A stretch of DNA of 64,000 nt, from NCBI GenBank assembly GCA_964291305.2, contig OZ219784.1, positions 1-64,000 of the forward strand, written 5' to 3'. This DNA is from VXNF01 sp964291305 (GTDB lineage Bacteria; Actinomycetota; Acidimicrobiia; Acidimicrobiales; CATQHL01). Both the position numbers and the translations under genes were made by a program. Positions 8,201 through 16,858 of this stretch are shown here, in pieces. Within the stretch, counting starts at the first letter, position 1. Every line of letters starts with the position of its first letter. The notes beneath the pieces were generated by a model. The model made no database searches. It was not told where the DNA came from and saw only the letters and a list, made by a program, of their open reading frames with translations.

Positions 8201-9130
8201 TCAAGGGCGGCGGGCTACTAATACCCGCTCTCGGCCAGCTAGGTCGGGGTGCACAGCTGCGTGCCGCAGCCCGGCTGCTCGCGCTAGTTCTGCCACCCGC
8301 CAGGCGGTACCGTCGGCTAGTTCCAGCACTACGGCTCCCCCCGAAGCCAGCCAGTCTGGCGCTTGCTGGAGTATCGCTTCGCTAGCCTCCAAGCCGGTGC
8401 GGCCCGAGTACAGCGCCACCGGGGGCTCGTAGTCGGCAACTTCGGAGGGCAGCGAGTCGTTGTCGGCGGCGATGTAAGGCGGGTTAGACGCAATCACGTC
8501 GAACCGCCCGCGCAACTCCGGCGGCAAGGCCTCGTACCAGGAACCTCTCGCCAACCTCACCCGCCGCGCCGGACGACCCAGACCTGCCAGATTGGCGCTA
8601 GCCACTGCCAGCGCTTCTGCCGACACATCGGTGCAGAACACCTCTACGTCAACCCGCTCGGCGGCCAGCGACAAGCCAATGGCCCCCGATCCACAACCCA
8701 GGTCGGCGGCCAGCAGCGTGGAATCAGACCGATCGGCTCGGCGTTGGAGTTCGGCGAGCGCGTGGCCGGCGACAACCTCGGTTTCAGGACGAGGTATTAG
8801 CACCCTGGGGTCCACGAACAGATCGAGGCTGCGGAACCCCCACGCACCCAACACGTACTGCAGCGGCTCGCCGGCAACCCGGCGGGCCAACATCGCATCG
8901 AATGACGCCACGCCGCGCTGGGTAGCAGGTTCGCTCAGCACAGCGGCCCAAGCAACATCGTCGCAGCCAGCGGCGGAGGCAACGAGGCGCCGTGCCTCGC
9001 TAACTGCTGAGGGCACTCCGGCGGCGGCGAGACGCTGGGTTGCCTCGGCTAGCAACTGGCGCCAGAGCACCGGCCCGCCAACAACATCGCCAGCAACATC
9101 AGCAACAACATCCTCGGTGTTCAGCATCAT
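8201..9130 (-). CDS. prmC: Peptide chain release factor N5-glutamine methyltransferase
   Basis: A 309-residue class I SAM methyltransferase that methylates the Gln of the GGQ motif in release factors. The N-terminal helical domain ends around residue 100 with PLQYVLGAWGF. The SAM-binding motif AADLGCGSGAIGLSLA follows, then the catalytic NPPYIA near residue 214. It lies 16 bp downstream of prfA, its substrate, and is probably co-transcribed with it. Two ATG codons are adjacent at the start and the upstream one is used. Confidence 0.93.
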   Translation of the reverse strand: MMLNTEDVVADVAGDVVGGPVLWRQLLAEATQRLAAAGVPSAVSEARRLVASAAGCDDVAWAAVLSEPATQRGVASFDAMLARRVAGEPLQYVLGAWGFRSLDLFVDPRVLIPRPETEVVAGHALAELQRRADRSDSTLLAADLGCGSGAIGLSLAAERVDVEVFCTDVSAEALAVASANLAGLGRPARRVRLARGSWYEALPPELRGRFDVIASNPPYIAADNDSLPSEVADYEPPVALYSGRTGLEASEAILQQAPDWLASGGAVVLELADGTAWRVAELARAAGLRHAAVHPDLAGRERVLVARRP

Positions 9131-9146
9131 CGGTGGTCACAACAAC

Positions 9147-10229
9147 TCAGGGGCTGGCGCTGGCTAGGACCTGCTCCCGGTCGTGGCGGGCCAAAGAATC
9201 CACGATCTCGTCGAGGTCGCCGGCCAGCACTCGCTCCAGTTTGTACAGGGTGAGGCCGATCCGGTGGTCAGTGACCCGGTTCTCTTTGTAGTTGTAGGTG
9301 CGGATCTTTTCCGAGCGCCCGCCGCGGCCGATCTGGCTACGCCGCTGGTTCGTGGCCTCGGCGGCGGCGCGCTCTTGCTCTAAGCGCAACAACCGGGCTC
9401 GCAGCACCTGTAGTGCCTTGTTGCGATTTTGCAGTTGGCTTTTTTCGTCTTGCATGCTCACCACCAGGCCGGTTGGACGATGAGTGACCCGCACCGCCGA
9501 GTCGGTGGTGTTCACCGACTGACCACCGGGCCCCGAGGAGCGGAAGACGCTGATCTGCAGGTCGGCCTCGTCGATCTGCACCTCTACCTCGTCCGCTTCC
9601 GGCAGCACCGACACCGTCGCTGAGGAAGTATGAATGCGACCCTGCGACTCGGTCTCGGGCACCCGCTGCACTCGATGCGGACCGCCTTCGAAGCGCAGCC
9701 TCTGCCAAACATCTTCGCCGGCCACGGTGAACGCTACGTGGGTAATGCCACCTAGGTCGGAGGCCTGCGTGCCCAGTAGCTCCACCTCCCAGCCTTGCCG
9801 CTCGGCATAGGCCAGATACATCTCGAGCAGTTCTCGGGCGAACAGGTTGGCCTCTTCGCCGCCCTCAGCGCCGCGGATTTCCACAATGACATCCTTGCCG
9901 TCGTTAGGGTCATGGGGCGCTAGCAACTCCGCCAACTCCTCGCCCAGCGCGGCGCTGCGCCGCTCTGCCTCAGAGGCCTCGGCCTGCAGCGTCTCGGCCT
10001 CCTCCGGCGTGGCCTCGGCCAACAACTCCTCAGCAACAGCGAGGTCCTCGATCACCGCCCGTAGCTCCGTCACGCGGTCGGTGATCTGGCTCAGCTGTTT
10101 GTAACGGCGGGTGGCCTGGCGGAAAGCGTTGCGATCGCGCGCTAAGTCGCCGTCGGCGAGTCTCGCTTCGATATCGGCCCGCTCGGCAGCCAGGGCCTCG
10201 AAGCGTTCAGAATAAGGGTCCACGCTCAT
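9147..10229 (-). CDS. prfA: Peptide chain release factor 1
   Basis: A 360-residue class I release factor recognising UAA/UAG. It has the N-terminal coiled region, then HRVQRVPETESQGRIHTSSATV and the peptidyl-hydrolysis motif GGQ at 235-237 within SSGPGGQSVNTTDSAVRVTH. The length is normal. The neighbours rpmE, rho and prmC give the conserved actinobacterial translation/termination cluster. Confidence 0.97.
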   Translation of the reverse strand: MSVDPYSERFEALAAERADIEARLADGDLARDRNAFRQATRRYKQLSQITDRVTELRAVIEDLAVAEELLAEATPEEAETLQAEASEAERRSAALGEELAELLAPHDPNDGKDVIVEIRGAEGGEEANLFARELLEMYLAYAERQGWEVELLGTQASDLGGITHVAFTVAGEDVWQRLRFEGGPHRVQRVPETESQGRIHTSSATVSVLPEADEVEVQIDEADLQISVFRSSGPGGQSVNTTDSAVRVTHRPTGLVVSMQDEKSQLQNRNKALQVLRARLLRLEQERAAAEATNQRRSQIGRGGRSEKIRTYNYKENRVTDHRIGLTLYKLERVLAGDLDEIVDSLARHDREQVLASASP

Positions 10230-10340
10230 GAGACTGCGCCCAGAACGCGGCGGAGGTTCCCCAGCACTCGGCTGTTTCGGTAGTTAGCTGCGGTGATATT
10301 CGGGTAGCTGTTTCCGGTAACTCGGTACCTATCCCGGTAA

Positions 10341-10595
10341 CTATTTCCGGTCACGCCTGCCGTAGCGCCGCTCAAAGCGCTCAACCCGCCCGGCGGTATC
10401 GACGATGGTCATCGTGCCAGTGAAGAACGGGTGGCTGGCACTGGAGATTTCTACTTTGGCCAGCGGGTAAGTGTTGCCGTCGGACCACTCCACGGTCTCA
10501 CTGGTGGCGATAGTAGAACTGGTCAGGAACATCTCCCCCGAGGACGTGTCCTGAAACACGACCGGCCGGTATTCCGGATGGATATCGGGTTGCAT
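10341..10595 (-). CDS. rpmE2: 50S ribosomal protein L31, type B (cysteine-free)
   Basis: An 84-residue L31. It opens MQPDIHPEYRPVVFQDTSSG and contains the signature VEISSASHPFFTG. There is no cysteine at all, so this is the zinc-independent C-minus (type B) form rather than the CxxC type. It occupies the usual rpmE position between rho and prfA. A GAGGAGC-like ribosome site precedes the ATG. In other bacteria type B copies are often Zur-controlled. I see no obvious Zur palindrome here, and no second rpmE is in the window. Confidence 0.93.
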   Translation of the reverse strand: MQPDIHPEYRPVVFQDTSSGEMFLTSSTIATSETVEWSDGNTYPLAKVEISSASHPFFTGTMTIVDTAGRVERFERRYGRRDRK

Positions 10596-10624
10596 CTTTG
10601 GGCTCCTCTCTGAGGGCGGCCGGC

Positions 10625-12436
10625 TCAGCCGCCCATTGGCCCGCGGGCCACTTCCTCCAAGAAGGCGTTGTTGTTAGGGAACGTCTTCAGTCGGTCTATT
10701 AGCAACTCCAGCCCAGCAGCACCGTTGCCATGATCGCTGGCAAGGCCCGATAACACCCGACGCAGCTTCCAGACCTGCTGCAGCTGCTTGCGCTCAAACA
10801 GCAACTCCTCGTGACGGGTGGAGCTAGCGTCCACGTCGATGGCGGGGTAGATCCGCCGCTCGGCGGTGCGCCGGTCCAGGCGCAACTCCATGTTGCCGGT
10901 GCCTTTGAACTCTTCGAAGATGACCTCGTCCATCTTGGAGCCGGTCTCTACCAGCGCCGTGGCCAAAATGGTCAGCGAGCCGCCTTCTTCCATGTTCCGG
11001 GCTGCGCCGAAGAACTTCTTCGGCGGGTACAGCGCGCCGGAGTCCACACCGCCGGACATGATGCGACCCGTGGCCGGGGCGGCCAAGTTGTAGGCGCGGG
11101 CCAGGCGGGTGATGCCGTCGAGCATGATTACCACATCCTCGCCAGCTTCGGTCATGCGCTTGGCTCGCTCTATGGTCAACTCGGCCACGTGGGTGTGTTC
11201 CTCGGCGGGACGGTCGAAGGTAGAGGCGGCAACCTCGCCGCGCATCAGCCAGCGGCGCATGTCGGTGACCTCTTCAGGTCGCTCGTCCACGAGCAGCACG
11301 ATGAGCTTGCACTCGGGGTTGTTAACCTCGATGGAGCGAGCGATCTCCTTCATGATCGTGGTCTTGCCAGCCTTCGGTGGCGAAACTATGAGGCCTCGCT
11401 GGCCCTTGCCGATGGGCGAGATGAGGTCGATGATGCGAGTAGTCATGTTGCCGTGGTCCCCGGTGCGCTCGAGGCGCAGCTTCTCGTCGGGGAACAGCGG
11501 AGTGAGGTCTTCAAAGTGGGGTCGCTTGCGGGACCCTTCAGGGGGCTTGTTGTTGATGGCATCTAAGCGCAGCAGAGCTGGGTTCTTCTCGCTGCGGTTA
11601 GCCGGGCGGGAGCCCCCGCTGACGTGGTCACCTTTACGCAGACCGAACTGCCGAACCTGCTTGACCGAGACGTAGACATCCTCGCGACTGGGCAGGTGGC
11701 CATTGAGGCGCAGGAACCCGTAGCCCTCCTCACGCAGATCCAGGTAGCCGGCCACATCCACCGGTTCGCCATCCCAGGTCTCGTCTTCGACCGGTCGGCG
11801 GCCCCGGCGGCGGCGGCGGTTGCCATACTCGCCGGTGTCCTCCCAACGGCCCCGGCCGCCGTCTGTGGCAGCCCGGCGTTCGGCGGCTTCTGAGGCGGCT
11901 TGAGTGTCGCCGCCCTCGCCTCGCTGGTGGCGCTGCTCGCCGGTGGAGCCACGCCGGCGGTCGCCCTGCTGTTGACGCTCGCTGGCGGGGCGGCGCTGTC
12001 TGTCGATCTCATCTGTGGTTGCTTGCTGGGCGGGCTCGGCCGTCTCGGCGGTGGCAGCCTGGCGACTGGGCTCGGCCGTCTCGGCGGTGGCAGCTTCCGT
12101 GGTGGCGGGCTCTAACCCATTGGATGCCTCAGAGGTCTCCGAGGGGCTAGAGGCCTCAGGCACCGGCTCAGCGACAGCAGTTCTACTGCCAGCTGATGTG
12201 GCCGCAGCCACGGTACCGTCTGTTGCTGCTCCGTCTGTTGACTCGCCTGACCGGTCGCCGGCGGGAGTTGCCGCTTGGGCGTCGAATCCGGCCAACTGCA
12301 CAATCAAGTCGACGAGTTCAGACTTGCGACTGCGCTGCGACGGGCGCCCACCCATCGCCGTGGCGATGTTGATTAGTTCGGCGCGGCTCTTCGATTCGAA
12401 CAGGCTGCGTTGCGCTTCGGCGGTCTCGGTGCTCAC
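10625..12436 (-). CDS. rho: Transcription termination factor Rho with actinobacterial N-terminal insertion
   Basis: A 603-residue hexameric RNA helicase. Rho_N (residues ~10-50, with ELINIATAMGGRPSQRSRKSELVDLI) is followed by a ~150-residue Ala/Thr/Glu then Arg-rich low-complexity insertion. That insertion includes a 12-residue tandem repeat ATAETAEPxxQA (27-bp identical blocks at 12032 and 12068). The RNA-binding cold-shock domain comes next (VDVAGYLDLREEGYGFLR). The ATPase core has Walker A SPPKAGKTT, Walker B LIVLLVDERPEEV and the Q/R loops. Such insertions are typical of high-GC actinobacteria. A 254-bp gap separates it from the upstream threonine genes and probably holds its promoter or an autoregulatory leader. 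Confidence 0.96.
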   Translation of the reverse strand: MSTETAEAQRSLFESKSRAELINIATAMGGRPSQRSRKSELVDLIVQLAGFDAQAATPAGDRSGESTDGAATDGTVAAATSAGSRTAVAEPVPEASSPSETSEASNGLEPATTEAATAETAEPSRQAATAETAEPAQQATTDEIDRQRRPASERQQQGDRRRGSTGEQRHQRGEGGDTQAASEAAERRAATDGGRGRWEDTGEYGNRRRRRGRRPVEDETWDGEPVDVAGYLDLREEGYGFLRLNGHLPSREDVYVSVKQVRQFGLRKGDHVSGGSRPANRSEKNPALLRLDAINNKPPEGSRKRPHFEDLTPLFPDEKLRLERTGDHGNMTTRIIDLISPIGKGQRGLIVSPPKAGKTTIMKEIARSIEVNNPECKLIVLLVDERPEEVTDMRRWLMRGEVAASTFDRPAEEHTHVAELTIERAKRMTEAGEDVVIMLDGITRLARAYNLAAPATGRIMSGGVDSGALYPPKKFFGAARNMEEGGSLTILATALVETGSKMDEVIFEEFKGTGNMELRLDRRTAERRIYPAIDVDASSTRHEELLFERKQLQQVWKLRRVLSGLASDHGNGAAGLELLIDRLKTFPNNNAFLEEVARGPMGG

Positions 12437-12690
12437 CTCAACCTCACTTCCACAGGCCGACTCAGAGGCCGGCTTGTCTGTTACGCCAAGATCGGGAACT
12501 GGCGGCGGCGAGAACCTCAGTAACCCTTACGGTGACTGCCTGCGGTGCGTGTGGATGCACTCACGAAGCATTTCGAGGGCATTTCGGGGAACTCACCGAA
12601 CCTTCGGGCTAGAACTGCTTACCGAAGGCAGTGCTCAGCCTAACCGGCTTTGGGGTGGGCCACAACCTGCACCGATGTCAAGCTGAGGCT

Positions 12691-13833
12691 TCAGGCGCCC
12701 AGTAGCTCCCCCATAAGCAGGTGACCAGGAACCACCGGCGCCGCTGCTGCGGCAGCCTCGGTGTAATAACCACCAGGTCCTTCTAACTGCCCATCTACTA
12801 GCAAGTAAGGCACCGGCTCGGCGGAATGGGTGCGCGTCTCTAGTGGGGTGGCGTGATCGGGCAGCAACAGCAGCCGCCACGGACCCAGCTCCTCAAGGCC
12901 TGCCACCAAGTCGGTGAGGATCCTTCGATCCCAGTTCTCCAGACTTCGCACCTTTTCGGCCACGTCGCCGGCGTGACCGGCCTCGTCGCTGGCCTCCACA
13001 TGGATGACGAACAGGTCGGCGCCGGCTGCCAGGCCAGCTAAGGCGGCGTCACGCTTGCCCTCGTAGTTGGTGTCGTACCAGGCCGTAGCGCCGGGCACCG
13101 TCACTACTTCCATTCCGGTCAGAACGCCCAGGCCGCGCACCAGGTCGACCGCGCTGACTAGCCCGGCCGTTTTGCCGTAACGCTCGGCGAAGGAGGGCAT
13201 CTGGGGGAACTTGCCCTGGCCCCAGAACCACACCTGCGTGGCCGCAACGTCGAAGCGGGCCAGCACCCCGCGGGAAGCATCCATGAGTTCCAGCAGCTTG
13301 GGGGCCGCCGGGCCTGTGGGCAGCACCGCTGGCTGGCCGGTGAGGTCATGGGGTGGCACACAGTCGGCCTCAGCCCAATCGGCGGGTGCCACCATGATGT
13401 GTCGATATTGCACACCGGCATGAAACACCACCTCGCCACCTAGATGGTGCTGCAGGGCGGCGACAACCTGGGAGGCGACCTCGGTGGAGGGATGCCCGCC
13501 GGCGAAGTCCACCATGGTGCCATCGGGTGCCACCGTTGCGAGGTTGCAACGGTACGCCACCTCGTCCGGGGCGAGTTGCAAACCCATAGCGGCGGCCTCG
13601 ATCGCCGCCCGGCCACTGTGATATAGCGCCGGGTTGTAACCCAGGATCGACATGTTGCCCACATCGCTGCCCGCCGGCAGACCTTCGGGGATCACTCTGG
13701 CACGCCCCACCGTGCCCCGGGCGGCCAGGCCGGCCAGCGTGGGCATCTCCGCCACCTCCAGGGGGGTGCGCCCTCCCAGCGCCGCCACAGGCTCATCGGC
13801 ACAGCCGTCGGGCACACAGACCACGTACTTCAC
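12691..13833 (-). CDS. Phosphoglycerate-mutase-like enzyme, proposed homoserine kinase
   Basis: A 380-residue member of the alkaline-phosphatase superfamily, closest by eye to archaeal-type cofactor-independent phosphoglycerate mutase (ApgM). Segments include VVCVPDGCADEPV, GLPAGSDVGNMSILGY with the nucleophilic Ser region, DLFVIHVEASDEAGHAGD, and LLLPDHATPLETRTHSAEPVPY with metal-binding D/H. A subfamily of these proteins has been proposed as homoserine kinase. The gene follows hom and thrC, where thrB belongs, and no GHMP-type ThrB is in the window. The GTG at 13833 is chosen because GGAGG lies 5 bp upstream; earlier codons overlap thrC. Phosphonoacetaldehyde or glycolytic functions remain possible. 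Confidence 0.75.
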   Translation of the reverse strand: MKYVVCVPDGCADEPVAALGGRTPLEVAEMPTLAGLAARGTVGRARVIPEGLPAGSDVGNMSILGYNPALYHSGRAAIEAAAMGLQLAPDEVAYRCNLATVAPDGTMVDFAGGHPSTEVASQVVAALQHHLGGEVVFHAGVQYRHIMVAPADWAEADCVPPHDLTGQPAVLPTGPAAPKLLELMDASRGVLARFDVAATQVWFWGQGKFPQMPSFAERYGKTAGLVSAVDLVRGLGVLTGMEVVTVPGATAWYDTNYEGKRDAALAGLAAGADLFVIHVEASDEAGHAGDVAEKVRSLENWDRRILTDLVAGLEELGPWRLLLLPDHATPLETRTHSAEPVPYLLVDGQLEGPGGYYTEAAAAAAPVVPGHLLMGELLGA

Positions 13834-13855
13834 CACCACCTCCGAGGTAACTCGG

Positions 13856-15292
13856 CTAACCGTCGCCGCCGGTGCGGGCATGGGCAGCCACGAAACGCTT
13901 TACCGCCGCCAGATCGTTAGCCAAATCGTGGCAACGCTCGGGCCGCTCTGCTAGGTCGGCGAGGCGCTCTGGCAGCTCGGGGCGGCGCCCGCAGGCCTGG
14001 GCCACCGCGTCGGGGAACTTCGCCGGATGCGCCGTGGACAGCACCACCAGCGGCACGTCCCGGTCGCGTCGACAAACTGTGCCAGCCCCCACGCCGACGG
14101 CCGTGTGCGGGTCGATCAGCTGGCCGGTGCGCCGGTAGGTGTCGGCGATTATCGCCAGCGTCTGGTCCTCGTCTACCCGGGCTCCCGACCACAGGGGGTA
14201 AAGCCCCGAAACCCTTCCGACCCCCAACTCGGCGGTACCGGTGGCGCGCAGGCCCTCTAGGAGCGAGGCGGTGGCGGCACCGTCGGCGTCGAGTAGCTCA
14301 AACAGCAGCCGCTCCAGATTGGACGACACTTGGATGTCCATGCTGGGCGACATAGTGGGGATCACCTGGCGGATCTCTAGCCGTCCGCTGGCCAAGAAGC
14401 GAGCCAGAATGTCGTTGCGGTTGCTGCCGACTACCAACTGAGCCACCTCCAGGCCCATGCGGTGCGCCGCATAACCCGCATAGACGTTGCCGAAGTTGCC
14501 GCTGGGCACGGCGAAGGAGACAGGCCCCGGGCTGCCACCTGGGCCGCTGAGAGCCCGGGCAGCCACTACGTAGTAGACGATCTGTGCCATGATCCTGGCG
14601 AAGTTGATGGAGTTGACCGCAGCCAACCGGTGCTGGCGGCGGAACGTCTCGTCGGCGAACATGGCTTTTACCAAGTCCTGGCAGTCATCGAAGCTGCCTT
14701 CGATGGCGATGTTATGCACGTTGGCCGAAGGCACCGTGGTCATCTGGCGGCGCTGCACCTCGCTGACTCGGCCCCGCGGGTGCAGTACGAATATGTCCAG
14801 CGCCTCGCGGTCACGGCAGGCCTCGATGGCAGCCGAGCCCGTGTCCCCGGAGGTTGCCCCCACGATGGTGACTCGTTCCCCGCGCCGGGCCAGTTCGTGA
14901 TCGAACAAGCGGCCCACTAGCTGCAAGGCAATGTCCTTGAACGCCAGGGTGGGGCCGTGGAACAGCTCCATGAGCCAGAGATCCTGAGCTTCGTCGAGCG
15001 GGACGAGGGGAGCCACTTCGGGGTGATCGAACGTGCTGTAAGCCTCGGCGGTCAGAGCCTGGAACTCCTCCCTGGCAATCTCACCCGCCACAAACGGCCA
15101 CATGACCTCGGCGGCTGTGGCGGCGTAACCGCGCTGAGGTGTGGGACTGTGCTGGGCACCGGGGCTCCGGGCCAGAGTTGGCCAGCTACTGGGAACGTAA
15201 AGGCCCCCGTCTGTTGCCAAGCCAGTAAGGAGCACATCGGCGAAGGCCAGTTCGGGGGCTTGGCCGCGGGTGGAGATGTAGCGCAGGCTCAT
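13856..15292 (-). CDS. thrC: Threonine synthase
   Basis: A 478-residue PLP enzyme converting O-phosphohomoserine to threonine. It begins MSLRYISTRGQAPELAFADVLL, typical of the long bacterial ThrC class. The PLP lysine is K119 in PTLAFKDIALQ, and the phosphate-binding glycine loop is GATSGDTGSAAIEA. The start ATG overlaps the hom stop by 4 bp (ATGA), indicating an operon. Its product needs phosphohomoserine, so the gene that follows is the natural candidate kinase. Confidence 0.95.
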   Translation of the reverse strand: MSLRYISTRGQAPELAFADVLLTGLATDGGLYVPSSWPTLARSPGAQHSPTPQRGYAATAAEVMWPFVAGEIAREEFQALTAEAYSTFDHPEVAPLVPLDEAQDLWLMELFHGPTLAFKDIALQLVGRLFDHELARRGERVTIVGATSGDTGSAAIEACRDREALDIFVLHPRGRVSEVQRRQMTTVPSANVHNIAIEGSFDDCQDLVKAMFADETFRRQHRLAAVNSINFARIMAQIVYYVVAARALSGPGGSPGPVSFAVPSGNFGNVYAGYAAHRMGLEVAQLVVGSNRNDILARFLASGRLEIRQVIPTMSPSMDIQVSSNLERLLFELLDADGAATASLLEGLRATGTAELGVGRVSGLYPLWSGARVDEDQTLAIIADTYRRTGQLIDPHTAVGVGAGTVCRRDRDVPLVVLSTAHPAKFPDAVAQACGRRPELPERLADLAERPERCHDLANDLAAVKRFVAAHARTGGDG

Positions 15293-16680
15293 TCGTCGGC
15301 GATGACCCGCAGCACGCTGCCTACCTGGCGGACGGCGTCGAGTTGGCGCAGTTCTTGGATCGTCGCTCTCATGTTGCGCTCGCAGGCCACGTGCGTGATG
15401 AAAATGATGCGGGCCTGGGCACCTAAGCCTTCCTGCTCCATGGAACGGATCGACACGCCGTGGCGGCCAAAAACGCCAGCCACCGCTGCCAGCACGCCGG
15501 GCTGGTCGGTCACCTCGAGGGTGAGGTAGTAAGCAGTGCGCAACTCGCCGATGGGGTGGATGCGGGCCGGGCTAACAGAAGTCGGGCTGACGGACGGCGA
15601 GCCAGTAGAGACTCTCCGGTGGAGGTTCATCGCCGCATCGATGAGGTCGCCGAGGACAGCTGAAGCCGTGGGGCGGCCGCCGGCGCCGCGACCATAGAGC
15701 ATCAACTCCCCACAGGCGTCGCCCTCCACAAACACGGCGTTGAAGCTGTCGCGCACTGAGGCCAGCGGATGATCCTCCCGCACCATGGCCGGGTGCACCC
15801 GCACCGCAATCGCCCCACATGTACCATCTGCCCCACCTGTCCCGTCGTCGACGCGCTCGGCGATGGCGAGAAGCTTGATGACGTGGCCCAGACGACCGGC
15901 AAAGGCAATGTCATTGGGGCTGAGGGTGCTGATGCCCTCACAATGAACATCGGCTGCGGTGACATCAGCACCGAAGACAATGCCGGCCATAATGGCGGCC
16001 TTAGCCGCGGCGTCGTACCCCTCCACGTCGGCACGAGGATCGGCCTCGGCGTACCCCAGGGCTTGCGCCTCAGTCAGGGCGTCGAGGTAGCTACACCCGT
16101 CGGAGGTCATGCGGCTGAGGATGTAGTTGGTAGTTCCGTTGACGATGCCCATGATGCGGCGCACCGACTCGCCGGCCAGGGATTCCCGCAGCGCCCGCAC
16201 CAACGGAATGGCGCCACCTACCGCTGCCTCAAACAGCAGGTCCACTCCCCCATCGCGGGCGGCGGCGAAAAGCTCCGCGCCGTGGTCGGCTAGGACTTGC
16301 TTGTTGGCGGTCACCACCGGCTTGCCGTCCGCCAGCGCCGCCAGCAGCAACCGTCGAGCGGGGTCGGTACCGCCGATGAGTTCCACCACCACGTCTGTGG
16401 CGGGGTGGCTCACCACCGCAGCTGCCTCGCCGGTCAGCAGGTCGGCGGGAATACCGGAGCGGGGCCGATCTGGCGAGCGCACCGCCACGGCCACCGGCAC
16501 CAGGTCCACGCCGCAGCGGGCGGCGATGTCAGCCCGCCGCTCGGCCAGCAACCCCACGAGCGCGGCGCCAACAGTACCGCCGCCCAAAATGCCGACACCG
16601 ACACGGACAGCACCGTCGGCAGCAGCCACAGAGCGGCCGCCAGGCGCGACGCTGGATGCAAGCTCAGCGGAAGAATCCAT
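15289..16680 (-). CDS. hom: Homoserine dehydrogenase
   Basis: A 463-residue NAD(P)-dependent enzyme reducing aspartate semialdehyde to homoserine. It has the Rossmann fold GVGILGGGTVGAALV, the catalytic region with NGTTNYILSRMTSDG and AEADPRADVEGYDAAAK, and a C-terminal ACT domain (AYYLTLEVTDQPGVLAAVAGVF) for threonine feedback. I use the ATG at 16680; a GTG three codons upstream is equally possible, as neither has a good ribosome site. In mycobacteria lysA lies directly upstream. Here a 3.3-kb island separates them. Confidence 0.95.
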   Translation of the reverse strand: MDSSAELASSVAPGGRSVAAADGAVRVGVGILGGGTVGAALVGLLAERRADIAARCGVDLVPVAVAVRSPDRPRSGIPADLLTGEAAAVVSHPATDVVVELIGGTDPARRLLLAALADGKPVVTANKQVLADHGAELFAAARDGGVDLLFEAAVGGAIPLVRALRESLAGESVRRIMGIVNGTTNYILSRMTSDGCSYLDALTEAQALGYAEADPRADVEGYDAAAKAAIMAGIVFGADVTAADVHCEGISTLSPNDIAFAGRLGHVIKLLAIAERVDDGTGGADGTCGAIAVRVHPAMVREDHPLASVRDSFNAVFVEGDACGELMLYGRGAGGRPTASAVLGDLIDAAMNLHRRVSTGSPSVSPTSVSPARIHPIGELRTAYYLTLEVTDQPGVLAAVAGVFGRHGVSIRSMEQEGLGAQARIIFITHVACERNMRATIQELRQLDAVRQVGSVLRVIADE

Positions 16681-16858
16681 CCCTCTCACGCTACCGTCGA
16701 GCCCGCCGGAGGCCAGCTAGAAAGTTACCTCAACAGCCGAGCAGTGTCTTTTTCGGCCAGTTTGCGGGGTCGTTGTGTGTAGGCTAGTTTGTGGTGGGAC
16801 GATTCGGCGGCGTAACCCGCCTAGCGATCATTCTGAGCTGTCGGAGGGAATCAACACA

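Noticed and set aside
12032..12094. 27-bp direct repeat in rho as another insertion module
   Set aside because: Offset is 36 bp, a multiple of three, and it encodes a 12-residue tandem repeat inside the low-complexity insertion; ordinary coding duplication.
12437..12690. Riboswitch or attenuator upstream of rho
   Set aside because: Only short GC palindromes are seen; no known riboswitch core can be recognised by eye.
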